NCBI RefSeq assembly: GCF_932526225.1
Contig: NC_064040.1
Coordinates: 12,872,856 to 12,936,855, forward strand
Reading direction: 5' to 3'
Source of the DNA: Nematostella vectensis
Lineage: Eukaryota; Cnidaria; Anthozoa; Actiniaria; Edwardsiidae
DNA: 64,000 bases
Positions 49,601-61,087 of this stretch are shown here, in pieces; positions within the stretch are counted from its first letter, which is position 1, and each line of letters starts with the position of its first letter. A model generated the notes under the pieces. That model made no database searches and was not told where the DNA came from. It saw nothing but the letters and a program-made list of their open reading frames with translations. The position numbers and the translations under genes were made by a program.

Positions 49601-50455
49601 TGTACTATCTGTGGTACTGGGGGAGGGATGATGTTTGTGCTATCTGTGGTACTGGGGGTGGGATGATGTTTGTACTATCTTTGGTACTGGGGATGGGGAT
49701 GATGTTTGTACTATCTGTGGTACTGGGAGTGGAATGATGTTTGTACTATCTGTGGTACAGTGGATGTGATGATGTTTGTACTATCTGTGGTACTGGGGGA
49801 GGGATGTTTGTACTATCTGTGGTACTGGGGATGGGATGATGTTTGTACTATCTGTGGTACTGGGGGAGGGGTGGGATGATGTTTGTACTATCTGTGGTAC
49901 TGGGGGTGGGATGATGTTTGTACTATCTGTGGTACTGGGGGTGGGATGATGTTTGTACTATCTGTGGTACTGGGGGTGGGATGATGTTTGTACTATCTGT
50001 GGTACTGGGGGTGGGGATGATGTTTGTACTATCTGTGGTACTGGGGATGGGATGATGTTTGTACTATCTGTGGTACTGGGGGAGGGGTGGGATGATGTTT
50101 GTACTATCTGTGGTACTGGGGGTGGGATGATGTTTGTACTATCTGTGGTACTGGGGGTGGGGATGATGTTTGTACTATCTGTGGTACTGGGAGTGGGATG
50201 ATGTTTGTACTATCTGTGGTACTGGGGGTGGGATGTTTGTACTATCTGTGGTACTGGGGGTTGGATGATGTTTGTACTATCTGTGGTACTGGGGGTGGGA
50301 TGATGTTTGTACTATCTGTGGTAATGGGGGTGGGATGATGTTTGTACTATCTGTGGTAATGGGGAAGGGGTGAGATGATGTTTGTACTATCTGTGGTACT
50401 GGGGGTGGGGTGAGGGGTGGGATGATGTTTGTACCATTTGTGGTACTTGAGTGGG
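46661..50455. repeat. 3.8-kb array of a 35-bp minisatellite (about 108 copies)
   Basis: The unit is GGTACTGGGGGTGGGATGAT then GTTTGTACTATCTGT, with variants GGGAGGG, GGGGATGG and GATG deletions that change the period by a few bases. The plus strand is G/T-rich. Overlapping open frames of MYYLWYWG or VLSVVLG repeats are by-products. Confidence 0.97.
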
Positions 50456-50758
50456 GAGGTGAGGTGGTTCTTGTACTAAATGCGAGTCCTTTATGCGTGA
50501 AGGTGAGCAAATCTGTGTTGCACATGGTGATTCTGAATGCGAAGGGGAGGACCTTTTGTATTGGATGGTGTCTGTTGGGGAGGCTTAAGAGAAATCCACA
50601 CAGCATAAAGAAATATTATATCTGTTAATATATTTATTAAATTATTTCATTGAGTGTGTTCATACAGTGGTTATATATTCTATATCCATTTATATCTATC
50701 TTTTCTACAATATTTGTGAGGTATTTTCTACCTTTTTTCTCTTGCTGTTTCTGTAACC

Positions 50759-51638
50759 TCATTTGAAAATTTTGAGGAAAAGCCTGTTACGGAGTTCCTT
50801 AGAATAATAAAGATAGATTATAGGGTTAACGAGTCCGTTTGCGTACACAATCAACGCGAGTGGGTAATCGATGGCAAGGCTTTCAGTAAGCGTGACCTTG
50901 GTGTCGACGACACTATAAATAGCTGTGACAGTAAACACAGGGATGCAGGGGGCCACGAAAGCGGCAATGATGGTGATAAACATTCGGGACTTCTTGAATT
51001 AAAACGCTTTAGATTTCTGAATGGAGGTGGTCTCGGGGGTCACGTGGTTTTTCTTGTTGAGAAATCCGGTGATACTCACAGGCCTATGCTGGGGAGTAAA
51101 AACTGAACAAAAGAGATAGCGATGGCTATAGTCTCATTGGTTGGCTCTTTGTTGTCGGCGAGACAGCTGATAGAGTAATGGTGCTCATCAATCTCGACAG
51201 AGACGAGTTTGTAGGTTCCTACCAAGCCACGCCCCAAGTATTAACCCCTTGACGAGTCTACTGGACGGAAGATAGAAGGGATGGTTAATGCCCAGATACT
51301 TCTCTGCAGCAATGACCACAAGATTATTAAAAGTGATTTTCGAAAACACAAGCTGGAAGTATCGGACGGCTCTACAGATGCTGTCTGTGGTGACAAAGTC
51401 GACCCAAGTTTCAACGGTTAACAGTGGAATGCCGATGACGCTCGCGAGAAGGTCAGAGATGGCGAGACTCAGGACAAAGTAGGAGGTGTGAGAGCGATTG
51501 AATGCCAATGACTCTTGGACGCGGCGCAGTCACGGTCAGGTAGATGATGATCGTGTTGCTTAAGGCAGCTGGGACGGCGATCACATTAGAAATTGATTGT
51601 TCAGTAAGGAAGTCATCTAAGGGAAAATAGACAATCAT
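50759..51638 (-). pseudogene. Class A (rhodopsin-like) GPCR pseudogene, intronless
   Basis: Successive minus-strand fragments read as seven-helix receptor segments. Helix 1: VIAVPAALSNTIIIYLTV, then helix 2: SYFVLSLAISDLLASVIGIP. Next come a Cys-containing helix 3 (ICRAVRYFQLVF), AAEKYLGINHPF where DRY would be, helix 4 to 5 (VGTYKLVSVEIDE and AIAISFVQFLLPSIGL), helix 6 (IAAFVAPCIPVFTVTAIYS) and helix 7 with NPIIYLYYSKELRN. The frame is broken near 51520 (after helix 1) and near 51222 (in helix 4), with an in-frame TGA at 51076-51078 followed by another shift, and TAA at 50999-51001. At least four lesions make a functional product unlikely unless the assembly is wrong. The ligand class cannot be told. 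No intron explains the breaks. Confidence 0.85.
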
Positions 51639-52230
51639 GGTTAATAACTCCAACAGTCTAGTCTAGTCTAGTCTAGACACAAATCCGAACAAAATGCCAA
51701 ATCGAACTCAATCAAACTTCAATCGTTAGACTGATTCGCAATTGGTTCGAAAAACGGAGACAATCAAACAAAAAAATGAGAGTTCGATTTCCGACCATTC
51801 GAACCCAGATTCCATAAAACGATTCGATTTGTTCAATCTGGTTCGGTATAAATAAAACAAATGAAAAAAAAAAAACCTTTTTATTAGCGGTAAGCATCAA
51901 AAGGCAGCATTCTTAGATTCTTTTTTTTTTATTTTAAAATCTCGGAAGATAGTACTCTCGATCGCTAATGCGGCGATGATAATGATAATAAGACAACAGT
52001 ATGAACTTTAAATAGGGAATGGAAATTTGAATTGACTTTAATTTCTATTTTATTCAAAACAAAGTTCGATTATCGTTCAATTGCTGTGAGTTATATTGCC
52101 GAACCAATCGAACATGATTTAAATTCGATGTCCCGCGATGTTTGAATCCTATACCCTTTACTGTCGAATCCGTTGTATCGCGACGACTCATTTTTAAAAC
52201 ATCGATTTGTTCTTGTCTTTTGGGGTTTTC
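51639..52230. other. AT-rich spacer
   Basis: It holds a short (GTCTA)n tract near 51657-51677 and several TTCGAT/ATCGAA motifs. No exon, RNA gene or terminal repeat was found. Confidence 0.5.
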
Positions 52231-52399
52231 TGTTCCGCCAGTCAAATTATTCTAAGCCAATCAGATTCTTGCCATCTCTCACCTAGTGCAGTTGCCTGGC
52301 TTTCTGTCGCGACACTGTCTGGTTTTCGTCCAGAGGAAAGCCAGGGAAGTTCACAAAGCGAGATTCTGATTGGCACAGAATGGTTTTACTGACGGAACA
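52231..52399. mobile_element. 169-bp MITE with about 39-bp inverted termini
   Basis: The left end TGTTCCGCCAGTCAAATTAT continues to CCAATCAGATTCT. The right end begins AGATTCTGATTGG and finishes ACTGACGGAACA, its approximate inverse. No clear target-site duplication was seen. Confidence 0.8.
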
Positions 52400-52669
52400 T
52401 TGCTTTAGCGACTTTAATCATCAAGTGACATCACTGCCGATCTCAATGTAAGTAGTATAAGTCTATTCAAAGAAAGAACAATAAAAGCTATACGAAAAAA
52501 AAAAAACTCAATTATTTTCTCCGTTCTTATTTCTCTGTCTTCATGCCCCGATATAGCTATATAGAAGTGCTTTGCGTTGCCTGCTAACCTTGCAGCTTAT
52601 TTTTTTTACAAAAGCCAAAAGGATAGAATATAGAACAAAATAGACAATTTACCTGTTCCAATAATCTGC

Positions 52670-53414
52670 TCAATTTTGTGAACCACAGCAAGGTTTATAG
52701 CAGTAGATCACGTGCATGAGTGGGAGGCCTGTGAAATAAAATTCATGTTGTTTTTTAGCCTAATTGTAAGCATCTTATTTTCAAATGATGAAGGTAACAC
52801 CTTTTACGAGAACAGACGTGCTTACCTTTCACATGATTGGTATCGCGACAGGAATAATCGATGGGATGAGCGTGGCTAATTATTGGCGCTAAATCCTCGA
52901 TCGGCGAGAGATCCTCTAACAAGTTGAACTCTGGACGAGGTTGACTGATGAGCCAGAAGAAAAACGCTCCGCTACAAATGTTGTAATAAAAACAGCGAAA
53001 TTAAATTGATCTTTGAAACGAAAAGTTTTTTTTTTCTTTTAAATCCTGTGCGATGATCTTCTCATAAGTTGAGCTATGTCAAGTTTTAAAACAACAAATT
53101 TGGTACAGATATAGAACCTATAAAACCTCATAAACCACTTCTCGAGAGGTCTTGAAAACGCGCGATGTCCTGGTCCGGGATGGCTCATTCCTCTACCCTG
53201 GGATGTATAGTATACATTTAGGTTAGAAGAAGATGTAACAAACTTTGAACTAACAACATTTCAGGCGTTACCTTGCGTTTTTTACTCGAGAGAATATGGG
53301 ACGCGGACGGTTAAGAAGACGAGTTCCCTTTGATGCCAAGCACTGAATGTTCTTTGTTAAAAGCTGTAGAATCATCAAGTAATGGTCCCAAAAGAGGTCT
53401 CTATTATTTGTCAT
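52670..53414 (-). CDS. Possible small three-exon gene, unknown function
   Basis: Exons 53414-53272, 52971-52826 and 52728-52670 (stop TGA) have GT-AG boundaries and join in phase to 116 codons. The ATG at 53414 has AAA before it. The deduced product starts MTNNRDLFWDHYLMILQLL, passes through LLNRPRPIFSRVKNASGAFF and FNLLEDLSPIEDLAPIISHA, and ends in CYKPCCGSQN. I do not recognise it. A GTAAAT donor-like site after the stop could mean that the third exon continues differently. Support is only splice consensus and an unbroken frame, so it may be spurious. Confidence 0.33.
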
Positions 53415-55209
53415 TTTGCCATTGGTAGATTTATTTGGAAGGACTATTCAAAGTCATTACAATCTTGAACATTTCCGCAAACGGCAAAAGGCTTTGGATG
53501 GTTAAACTTTATGGGAGGAATTTCAATGAGGTGATATACGCACGAAAGGTAATTTTTGACGGCAGAGATATCATTTTTATAGAGAACCAGCTATCAAAGA
53601 CAGAGATGTCGAGAAAAGATCAGGGCCTCAAAATATATGAATATGCGAGTTATGTCTTGTTATGTCTTTACGCGAGAGTAAACTGTGCCCTATACAACTA
53701 TACCGTGCCCTATATACTACTTCACCGCCGTGCTGTAGAAAACAGAAGTCTTTTTAATGGGATGGGAATAGCCTCGTCCGTTACCAAATTAACCACAAAA
53801 ATCCACTTGGGGAATATTTTTAAATAATGGGCAAAAATGTTTGTTTTTCAGGAGATCACGTTACACTTAGAAGGAACGCCATGAAATGACTCTGTTAACT
53901 CCATAATAAACCGTAAGGTGGTTACAGAAAAAACCGTATAGTTACAATTACCACTCAAGCACTAAACGTTTTACTTTAGTAGGTTTCTTCGCAATTTCCG
54001 TTGAGATTCATAGTTTATAGATGATTATTGTTGAATCAATTTAGAGTGTTTTGATGTTTTTAAATAAAGATTTTTTATCATTATCGTCATTGCTGGAAAA
54101 CATTTAGTGATCCGCCATGTAAACAGTGTAAAACAAACAGGTGTATATGACGAGAAAGTATGTGAATAACCTTGGCGACAGAAAAACATGCAATGAAATG
54201 CTATTTTCGGCCGAGATGCATCGCTTGCTATTTATACCATATCTCCTATACAGAGGACTGGTATAAGCATAGTTAGGGTATGAATGAAAATAAGTGGAAA
54301 GGACGTTTAAGTGTGTTTTCTCGCTAGAATTACTTGTCAAGTTTTATTTTTGAAACAAATTTAAAATCAAAGTCAGTTACTTTCTAATAAACCTATTTAT
54401 TTCTTTTTTATGGAATTATATTATTTTACTACTCACTTTTTCTATCTATTTTACATCAAAATAATTAAGGATGCCCATGGGAGCGCAAAGGTGTCTCAGA
54501 TGACGCTCCGCCTATTCAGGGTTTTTAATGAAAAGTGAAGTATACTATTAAAACATGAAAAGTAAACTCGCAAAGCTACAAATAACACCAAAACCTAAGA
54601 CTGATCAACAAAATATCTAGGGGTATCTAAGGCCTTTGTTTGGCTGACATAGTCTTGGCTGAAAAACGTGGTAAATTTCAATTTCAACTTATAATTTTAC
54701 TCATAGCACAGACGTCATTTGCAGCCAGATCACTGTTTTGTAGTTCTTTGACTACTGCACAAGTGGATCTTGGAGCTTATAACACCCAGGAGAACTCTGT
54801 TCATACATTTTATGACTATTCTCCCTAACACTTTTAGTAATACCACAATTGCTGGAATAAAAACCTTTCTCAAAAAAGCATCTCCACTCTAAGAAACGCC
54901 TTTTGTTGCACTCAATGGACTTTCACAAAGAGGGACTACGTAGACGAAATTACGAACACTAACCACACAATTCTATTGGTGGTTATTGGTTCTGGAGAAA
55001 TTTGTACTCCATGCATAAAACAGATTTTGAGATTAAAAGGATAAGCACATTGCCAGGGGCATTTATTCAAGCAATTATGGTATGTTTGTATTTGAACATT
55101 TACCCCAATTTTCCCCTATAAACAGTAGACGTTATGGCTTCCTCAACACACCATCATTTTTTATCTTGCTAATATAAACTAGAGCATGGGGGGGGGGATA
55201 TCACTACCA
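53415..55209. other. Unannotated spacer
   Basis: A 130-codon plus-strand frame at 53435-53827 starts at a non-ATG codon and has no recognisable domain. Otherwise I see nothing beyond the AATAAA of the downstream transaminase gene at 55062-55067. Confidence 0.5.
55062..55067 (-). terminator. Polyadenylation signal of the phosphonate transaminase
   Basis: TTTATT on plus reads AATAAA on minus, about 143 bases beyond the stop codon at 55210. Confidence 0.55.
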
Positions 55210-58200
55210 TCACTGCTCCATGATCGGTGTTGGGATATCCATATCAGCCAGCACCTCTTCAATGCACTTGAGTAAATGTTCCATGTCCTTGGGGAAGAGA
55301 TGGCCAATGTTGCCGATACGGAAGCAGTCTGCCTCTGTCACTTTCCCAGGGTAGATAACCTGATCTTTGGCACTCAAGTGCTTGTAGAACTGTGTAAAAT
55401 CAAAGTTAGGGTGCTTTGGGTAGAAGAAAGAAGTGATGATGTAGCCCTCATGAGTGTCATCCAAGAATTCTTTGAAGCCAAGCTTTCTCATGCCATCATG
55501 CAGGATGTGTCGGTTTTCCATATACCTGTAAAAGTAATATGGTGATCAAATGTGCTTCACGTGTGATTTGACAACTTGAAGATTATGCTACAGAATATTC
55601 TATACAGTTTACAATGCAAAATAACGTGAAAAAACTGTCGCCAAGGGTGAACCAGGGGAACTCTGCCTTTATGATTAATAAAATGTACAATAGTTAGAGT
55701 GGTATGGGGGCATGTATGCGAAAGGAGATACCATATTATTCTGTGCCCTCCAAGGATCTCCAACTCTCTCAAATGTCTAGTAAAAGGTACTACATTACCT
55801 TTCAGCTCTTCCAATGACTCCTCCTTCTTCAGCCAGTTCCCTTAGCGCCGTGCGGAAGGCAAGCATTGCATGTGTTGCTGGAGTAAACCGGAACTGCCCA
55901 GACTTTTCAAGTCCCTCAAATTGGTCCACTATATCCAGGGAAAGAGTGCGAGACTGGCCACGGCAGCTGAGAAGGTGCTTCTTCTCAGCTAGTACGAACG
56001 AGAACCCAGGTACACCCTCAATGCATTTGTTGGCAGAGCTGACCATGTACGTGATCTGTGCACCTTCTAAATTCAGCGGCACAGCTCCAAAGCTGCTCAT
56101 GGCATCAACAAAGAAGAAGGCATTAGGAGTATGCATTCGCACCAGCTTGCCCACAGCCTCCACAGGATGGATGACTCCTGTTGATGTCTCACAGTGGACG
56201 ATGCAGACGCCGTTAAGATCAGGGTGTTGCTTCAGGGTGTTCTCAACAGATTGGAGGTCAACTTTCTGGGCTTCCTCTCCTTGAAGTACAATCTATAAGA
56301 CACATTGATTTTCATTGAATGTTTGGAGAAAGCAACTAATGGACATAGTACAACAAGAACAATTTTACCAATTGATTCTAGGGGGATTATAATTGAAAAT
56401 GTTTTCTTTGCATGTAGTTGGTGGCTCAGTATCATGCCAGCACCGGAATCCTTCAAACATTATCTGTGTTTTCAATCAAAGCCCTGCTTTGTTTGATTGT
56501 TAGCCATCACTTTTGGTTTCAGTAGATCATTTTTGTGATCATTTTTGTTGTGGCGAGTAAGAAAAAGAGATGTCAAGGTATGTAAACATTCTTATGACTT
56601 GAAGCAGTCTATTCACTGTACAGAGAAATTGAGGCAAAATACAGATGATTTTAAAGCCGCATTGTCACCAGTTTACTTCAGGAGGTCGTCGAAAACCTCA
56701 TCCGTCAAAAGACAAAATAATCTATTAGAATCCGCGATATAAAACGAGCCATCCACTCTAAATTATCAGTCAAATCCTTGAAGAAACTTCTAAAAGACAC
56801 ACTGCTTTTAAAATTTTGAAATATTTTTCGCAGTTTCTGTTAAAAATCATCGGAGATTGTTACGTAATCGACCGGAAGTAAACTGGTGACAATGAGGCTT
56901 TAAATTGGCATGCACAATTTGCATGGAAACACATTTATTTCAGCATGGGAAAAGAGGAATTGGTAAAACATTTAAGGTTCTTCTGAATAATAAGCCTTAG
57001 AAAAAATGGCAAAGTTTATATTCTAAAAGAAAGAGACCTACCGTTTCTATGCCAGAGACTTCACAAATCTTCACCATCCTTTTACCATAAGAACCATTCA
57101 CAATCACAAGTAGTTTACCCCCAGTTTTAGGTGTGGCTGTTGTGATTACGGCCTCGACAGCATATGTCCCACTGCCCTGCAAAGGTATAGCAGTGTATTC
57201 CGCCTGGGACACGCCTGCAATCTCAAGCAGCTTGCTACGGATGAAATGGACACAGTCGATGAAGTCTTCATCTCTTGAACCAACATCACGTAGCATTGAT
57301 TTCTTGACAGTGAAGCTAGTTCCTAGTGGGCCAGGTGTGAACAGCTTCTTGTCTTTTGGATGGACAATCTCCTCATCTGAAAATTACAGACAACATCCAG
57401 GATGTAGAATTAGCTCAATGAGAGAGAGCAGGAGAGGGGAGGGTTAGGGGTATGAGAGTTTAGTTTATCCATTCAAAAAACAGTCATTTGCTGGATTTCG
57501 GTAAACTACTCCAATAAAGGGGGTCGGACAGATTTATGTAAATTTAAGTTATTTACTTAGAGTAGTTGTTAGAATGTAATGGTCAAGCCAGAAAAAAGAG
57601 AACAATACATACAATGTATAAGTACTAAATAAACTATAATAAAAAATAGTATTTCACGGGTTTTTGAAAACCTCTCTATTGGATAGCAAAAACTACAAAA
57701 CCTGATTTGGGGAAATTAAACATTGAATTCTTGTCTCTTTTGAGTATAATTGTTCAATATTATTGTGGCTTATTTTTATTTCACAAGCTTGAGTTTTTGA
57801 ATACCCTCCTTGCGAGGCCAAGTAACACGCCCCTTTCCCCTTTTACATACAACTATTTCAATGAGGGTTGCATCCGCAAATCGGTGAATCGTAAACCGCA
57901 GTGGTTCATGGGTAACATATAAATGGATGAACCGTGGTCTCTGAACACTATGTGAATGTTCAAAGGCACATAAACAAGAATGCTAAAGCTTTCTAAACCT
58001 GAGTGTGTTTTGATTTATGCTTATTATTATTATTCAATTGATATCCATAAAGCACTACAGGTTACGACACATAGATTCTCTAAGTGAGTGTTCATTAAAT
58101 ACACCAACGGGGGGAGGGAAGATATTGAGGGGAGGCTCTGAAAATATTTAACCACAAAAAGTGGGACCCGAAAAAATAGGTCCTCTAAGAGGGAAAAAAA

Positions 58201-58838
58201 TGGGGGTTCTATAGGGGGGGGGCACCAAAATAAATGATTACAATGAAAGGGGGGCTCTAAAATTTTAAGATGTCTTGAGTAAAAATCTTCCCTCCCCACC
58301 CCCCCCCCCCCCCCCCGTGTCATTAATTAAATATTTCATATAAAACATATAAACCCTAAAATTTGTGAATTCTATGATACTACTCAAAATCTTTGAAAGC
58401 ACAACTGATTTAGTGGGCAGTATAAACTCAAAACAAATCAGATTAAGTTCAATAAAATAAACAAATGGTAACAAAGCAATTTTTAAAACCAGGTTCGAGT
58501 TATGTCGAGTCCTTCATGCCAAACCAATAATACACAACTTGACACAACTTATGCTAGTTTGCAATCTAATGTAGAAAATTATAAGCTACCACTGTAATAC
58601 AGGAGAGGGTTATAATCGCTGATTGTTTCAAAGTGAAGAAGTCCATCGATGCATTCTTAAGTACATAGTACTACCATCCGTGAATGCTCTCCGCTATCGC
58701 TTCTCACTCACCGGATGATTCCGGCGGCGGAACAGAGGAGCAGCCAGCTACACGGATACCGAGCGTTTGGAAAGGGCTTTTAAGCAGGTGTCTTTGAGAC
58801 AGGCGAGCGGTTCTTGATACCAATAGCCGAAGAGCCAT
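55210..58838 (-). CDS. phnW: 2-aminoethylphosphonate:pyruvate transaminase, mitochondrial (four exons, complete)
   Basis: This fold-type I PLP enzyme converts 2-aminoethylphosphonate plus pyruvate to phosphonoacetaldehyde plus alanine. Exons 58838-58712, 57376-57042, 56292-55799 and 55525-55210 (stop TGA) join in phase to 424 codons. Exon 1 encodes an Arg/Leu/Ser-rich leader without acidic residues for about 40 residues (MALRLLVSRTARLSQRHLLK), a typical mitochondrial presequence, so the core is about 375 residues. Family marks are KLFTPGPLGTS, DVGSRDEDF, AIPLQGSGTYAVEAVI, VNGSYGKRM, VHCETSTGVIHPVE, FFVDAMSSFGAVPL (the Asp contacts the PLP ring) and VSSANKCIEGVPGFSFVLA (Lys forms the Schiff base). 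The C-terminal domain carries YPGKVTEADCFRIGNIGHLF. It could be confused with alanine-glyoxylate aminotransferase, but these motifs fit PhnW better. Introns carry MITEs. Confidence 0.93.
56650..56904. mobile_element. MITE family P, intact 255-bp copy (TTAA type)
   Basis: TTTAAAGCCGCATTGTCACC at the left mirrors GGTGACAATGAGGCTTTAAA at the right, continuing through CAGTTTACTT, for about 27 bp. TTAA lies at both outer edges, as in piggyBac-type elements. It lies in the transaminase intron between 57042 and 56292. A right-end fragment of the same family is at 40260-40414. Confidence 0.85.
57844..58085. mobile_element. MITE family T, copy truncated at its right end
   Basis: The left end ACAACTATTTCAATGAGGGT then TGCATCCG and the interior GTTCATGGGTAACATATAAA and TGTGAATGTTCA match the copy at 59994-60263. 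The right end stops at ATTCTCTAAGT, where a family G element begins, so that element appears to have inserted into it. Confidence 0.75.
58086..58338. mobile_element. MITE family G, copy 2
   Basis: The start GAGTGTTCATTAAATACACC is nearly identical to copy 1. The interior shares GGTCCTCTAA, TTACAATGAAAGGGGGGCTC and GAGTAAAAATCTTCCCTCCC with it. The right end, GTGTCATTAATTAAATATT, is worn. It sits in the first intron of the transaminase gene. Confidence 0.75.
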
Positions 58839-59566
58839 GATTTTGCTCGCGTTCTGCTTTGCTTCCAGTCAGACAAGAGCTCTTCACATACGCGACACGT
58901 GACTACCGACACGTCGATGGAGCAAAGATAATTTTACGGGAGGGGATGGTTGTTTTTAATTAATTTTTTTCTTGTAAACTCTTTTTTTTATAAAAACGTC
59001 TAATTTTCAGTTGAGGCTGGGCCGTGTATGTAAGAATGTAATACCCAATAGGAAGATAATTACACTAATGATTATTAGCAATAATAAGGTTCTTACTATG
59101 AGCACAATTTGATTATGTATTTTAGAACACATCAGGAAAAAAAAGAATTTTTTTCTGCTATCTGAGCCTTAGCATGTTTTTAAAAATTTGGTGAAATCTC
59201 AGGCTGGATGTTCTTATAAAAAGGTTCTTATAAAAAAAAGTGTACTACTTCTATCTTCTTTTCTAATAACTATTCATTCTGGACAGTTTTTTCCCTCGTA
59301 ATAAATAATCCACCCCACAAAAATTTATCAGGAGTAAGATATAAGATAAACAAATTTTAATGGCATAATTTTATTTCATTTTGGTGTGTGTTAACCGCCA
59401 ATTTTCTTTGGCGTTATAATAGCTATAACCCTGTATTTAACCCTTGCTATAATTTGCATAAGACTGGTTAATGGATGCTCTATATTAAGATAAAAAATAT
59501 ACATATTATATATCTTATATGAGTGGTTTTCTATCAGATACTCTTTATAAGGTTAATTAGTGTCAG

Positions 59567-59916
59567 GGAGTGTTCATTAAGAACCCTGAGGGGCTGGGGG
59601 GGGGGGGGGGGGGGGGGTAGAGATACCGAGTCAGCTTAAGTGTCAGACCCTAATAAAAAAGAGTATTATTTTATAAAAAGAGCTTTTTTTTCCTCTCCAA
59701 CTTTTGAAAAATAAAATCACCTGATACTCGGGGTAATATGGAGAGGGGATGTCTATGAAAATCTTTAAGCATCAAAGATGATGCTCTAAAACAATGGAGC
59801 CCTCTACCAAAATCCTGGGAATTCTTACAGGGGGAGAGGGGGGGGGGGGCTCTGAAATTGTAAGGTGTCCTGAGTCAAAATCTTCCCTTCTCCCCTCAGG
59901 ATTTCTGATAAAAACT
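59567..59916. mobile_element. MITE family G, diverged longer copy 3
   Basis: GGAGTGTTCATTAAGAACCC is followed by 22 G (59596-59617). The right part shares GGGCTCTGAAATTGTAAGGTG and GAGTCAAAATCTTCCC with copies 1 and 2. The extra middle segment (about 59625-59820) is not in the other copies. Confidence 0.65.
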
Positions 59917-59993
59917 TCCTTACCAGAGGCATACAGACTCAAAGAAATACCAAATTTACATATCTCTATTTGAATTACTGTTGTCAAAGTAAT

Positions 59994-60263
59994 ATACACC
60001 TATTTAAAATAAGGTTGCACTTGAGAACCCATTTACCGGATAACCCGCGGTAGTTCATGGGTAGCACGTAAACAACTGAATCCTTGTATCTGAAAGCTAT
60101 GTGAATGTTCATATAAGAACATGGACCAGAATTCTACAGCTTTTGGAGCCTGGATTTGTATTTTATTTACGCTCATTTGCTTGTTTACTTAATACCCATA
60201 AAGCACTGCGTGTTACGATACACACATTCTCCGAGTGCAACCTTATTTGAAATAGGTGTATGT
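59994..60263. mobile_element. MITE family T, intact copy of about 270 bp
   Basis: ATACACCTATTTAAAATAAG then GTTGCACT at the left is inverted at the right as AGTGCAACCTTATTTGAAAT then AGGTGTAT. AGTAAT immediately flanks both sides (59988-59993 and 60264-60269), a likely 6-bp target-site duplication. From 58839 to 59566 and from 60270 to 61087 I see no gene; the second stretch has a C14/A11 homopolymer near 60870. Confidence 0.8.
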
Positions 60264-61087
60264 AGTAATGTCAAGGTGGTTAGTGTGAAGATCGTTGAAA
60301 AAAATGATGAGACTAGCTTAGTGAGGTTACAAGCTTTGTTGCTAGGTCATTTTTTTTCTTGTTCCCTTTTTAAAATTACCACATTTAAAAGCACATATTT
60401 CAATAACAACGGATTCTGGAAGGTTGCTGAATGATTAATATGCGATTTAAGGATTAATTTGCTGGAGGCTTGGCCTGAATATAAATAAAAGCTACCCATT
60501 CTTTTAATGTTATTGTTGTAAAACAAAAAAAAAGGAATCATTCAAAATTTTAAGCAGTAAATCATTGGTTTTATCACGATTTGCCAAGCATTCAAGAGAT
60601 TTCTAAAAACTTGAAAAAATCAATAAGGTCAATTTTTAACACAGAAATTTCCCTTCAATCTTTTTCCTATCTTGGTTTCTCATGGGCTATTAAACACTGA
60701 GAGATATAACTATACACTATGAGTACTGCTTTGTTAGCTTTACCACTATACACACACTAGATCTGGAAGGCCAGAGCCACTTTTCCAACACCAGATACTG
60801 GCATTACTTGTAATGTTTGCGGCAAACCAGACTAATTTGTCAAGGCGGCCAGACTGCACTTTACCACCCCCCCCCCCCCCAAAAAAAAAAATTAAAGTGG
60901 TGTTCTGGTAATCACCAACTATAATGGACAAACATTATTCATATTACATATGTTAGAGATATATCAACATACACTATGATTGTGACGTAGGGAGGACCTA
61001 ACTTTTACAGTTTATAATCCCTTTGAAAACTGTCACTTTTAATAACTACTCAACTGGAAGTGAACACTGATAAAAGTGTTTGTCAAA

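Noticed and set aside
46883..50338. Many ORFs of 60 to 105 codons (VLSVVLG / MYYLWYW)
   Set aside because: By-products of the 35-bp minisatellite; frames shift with unit-length changes.
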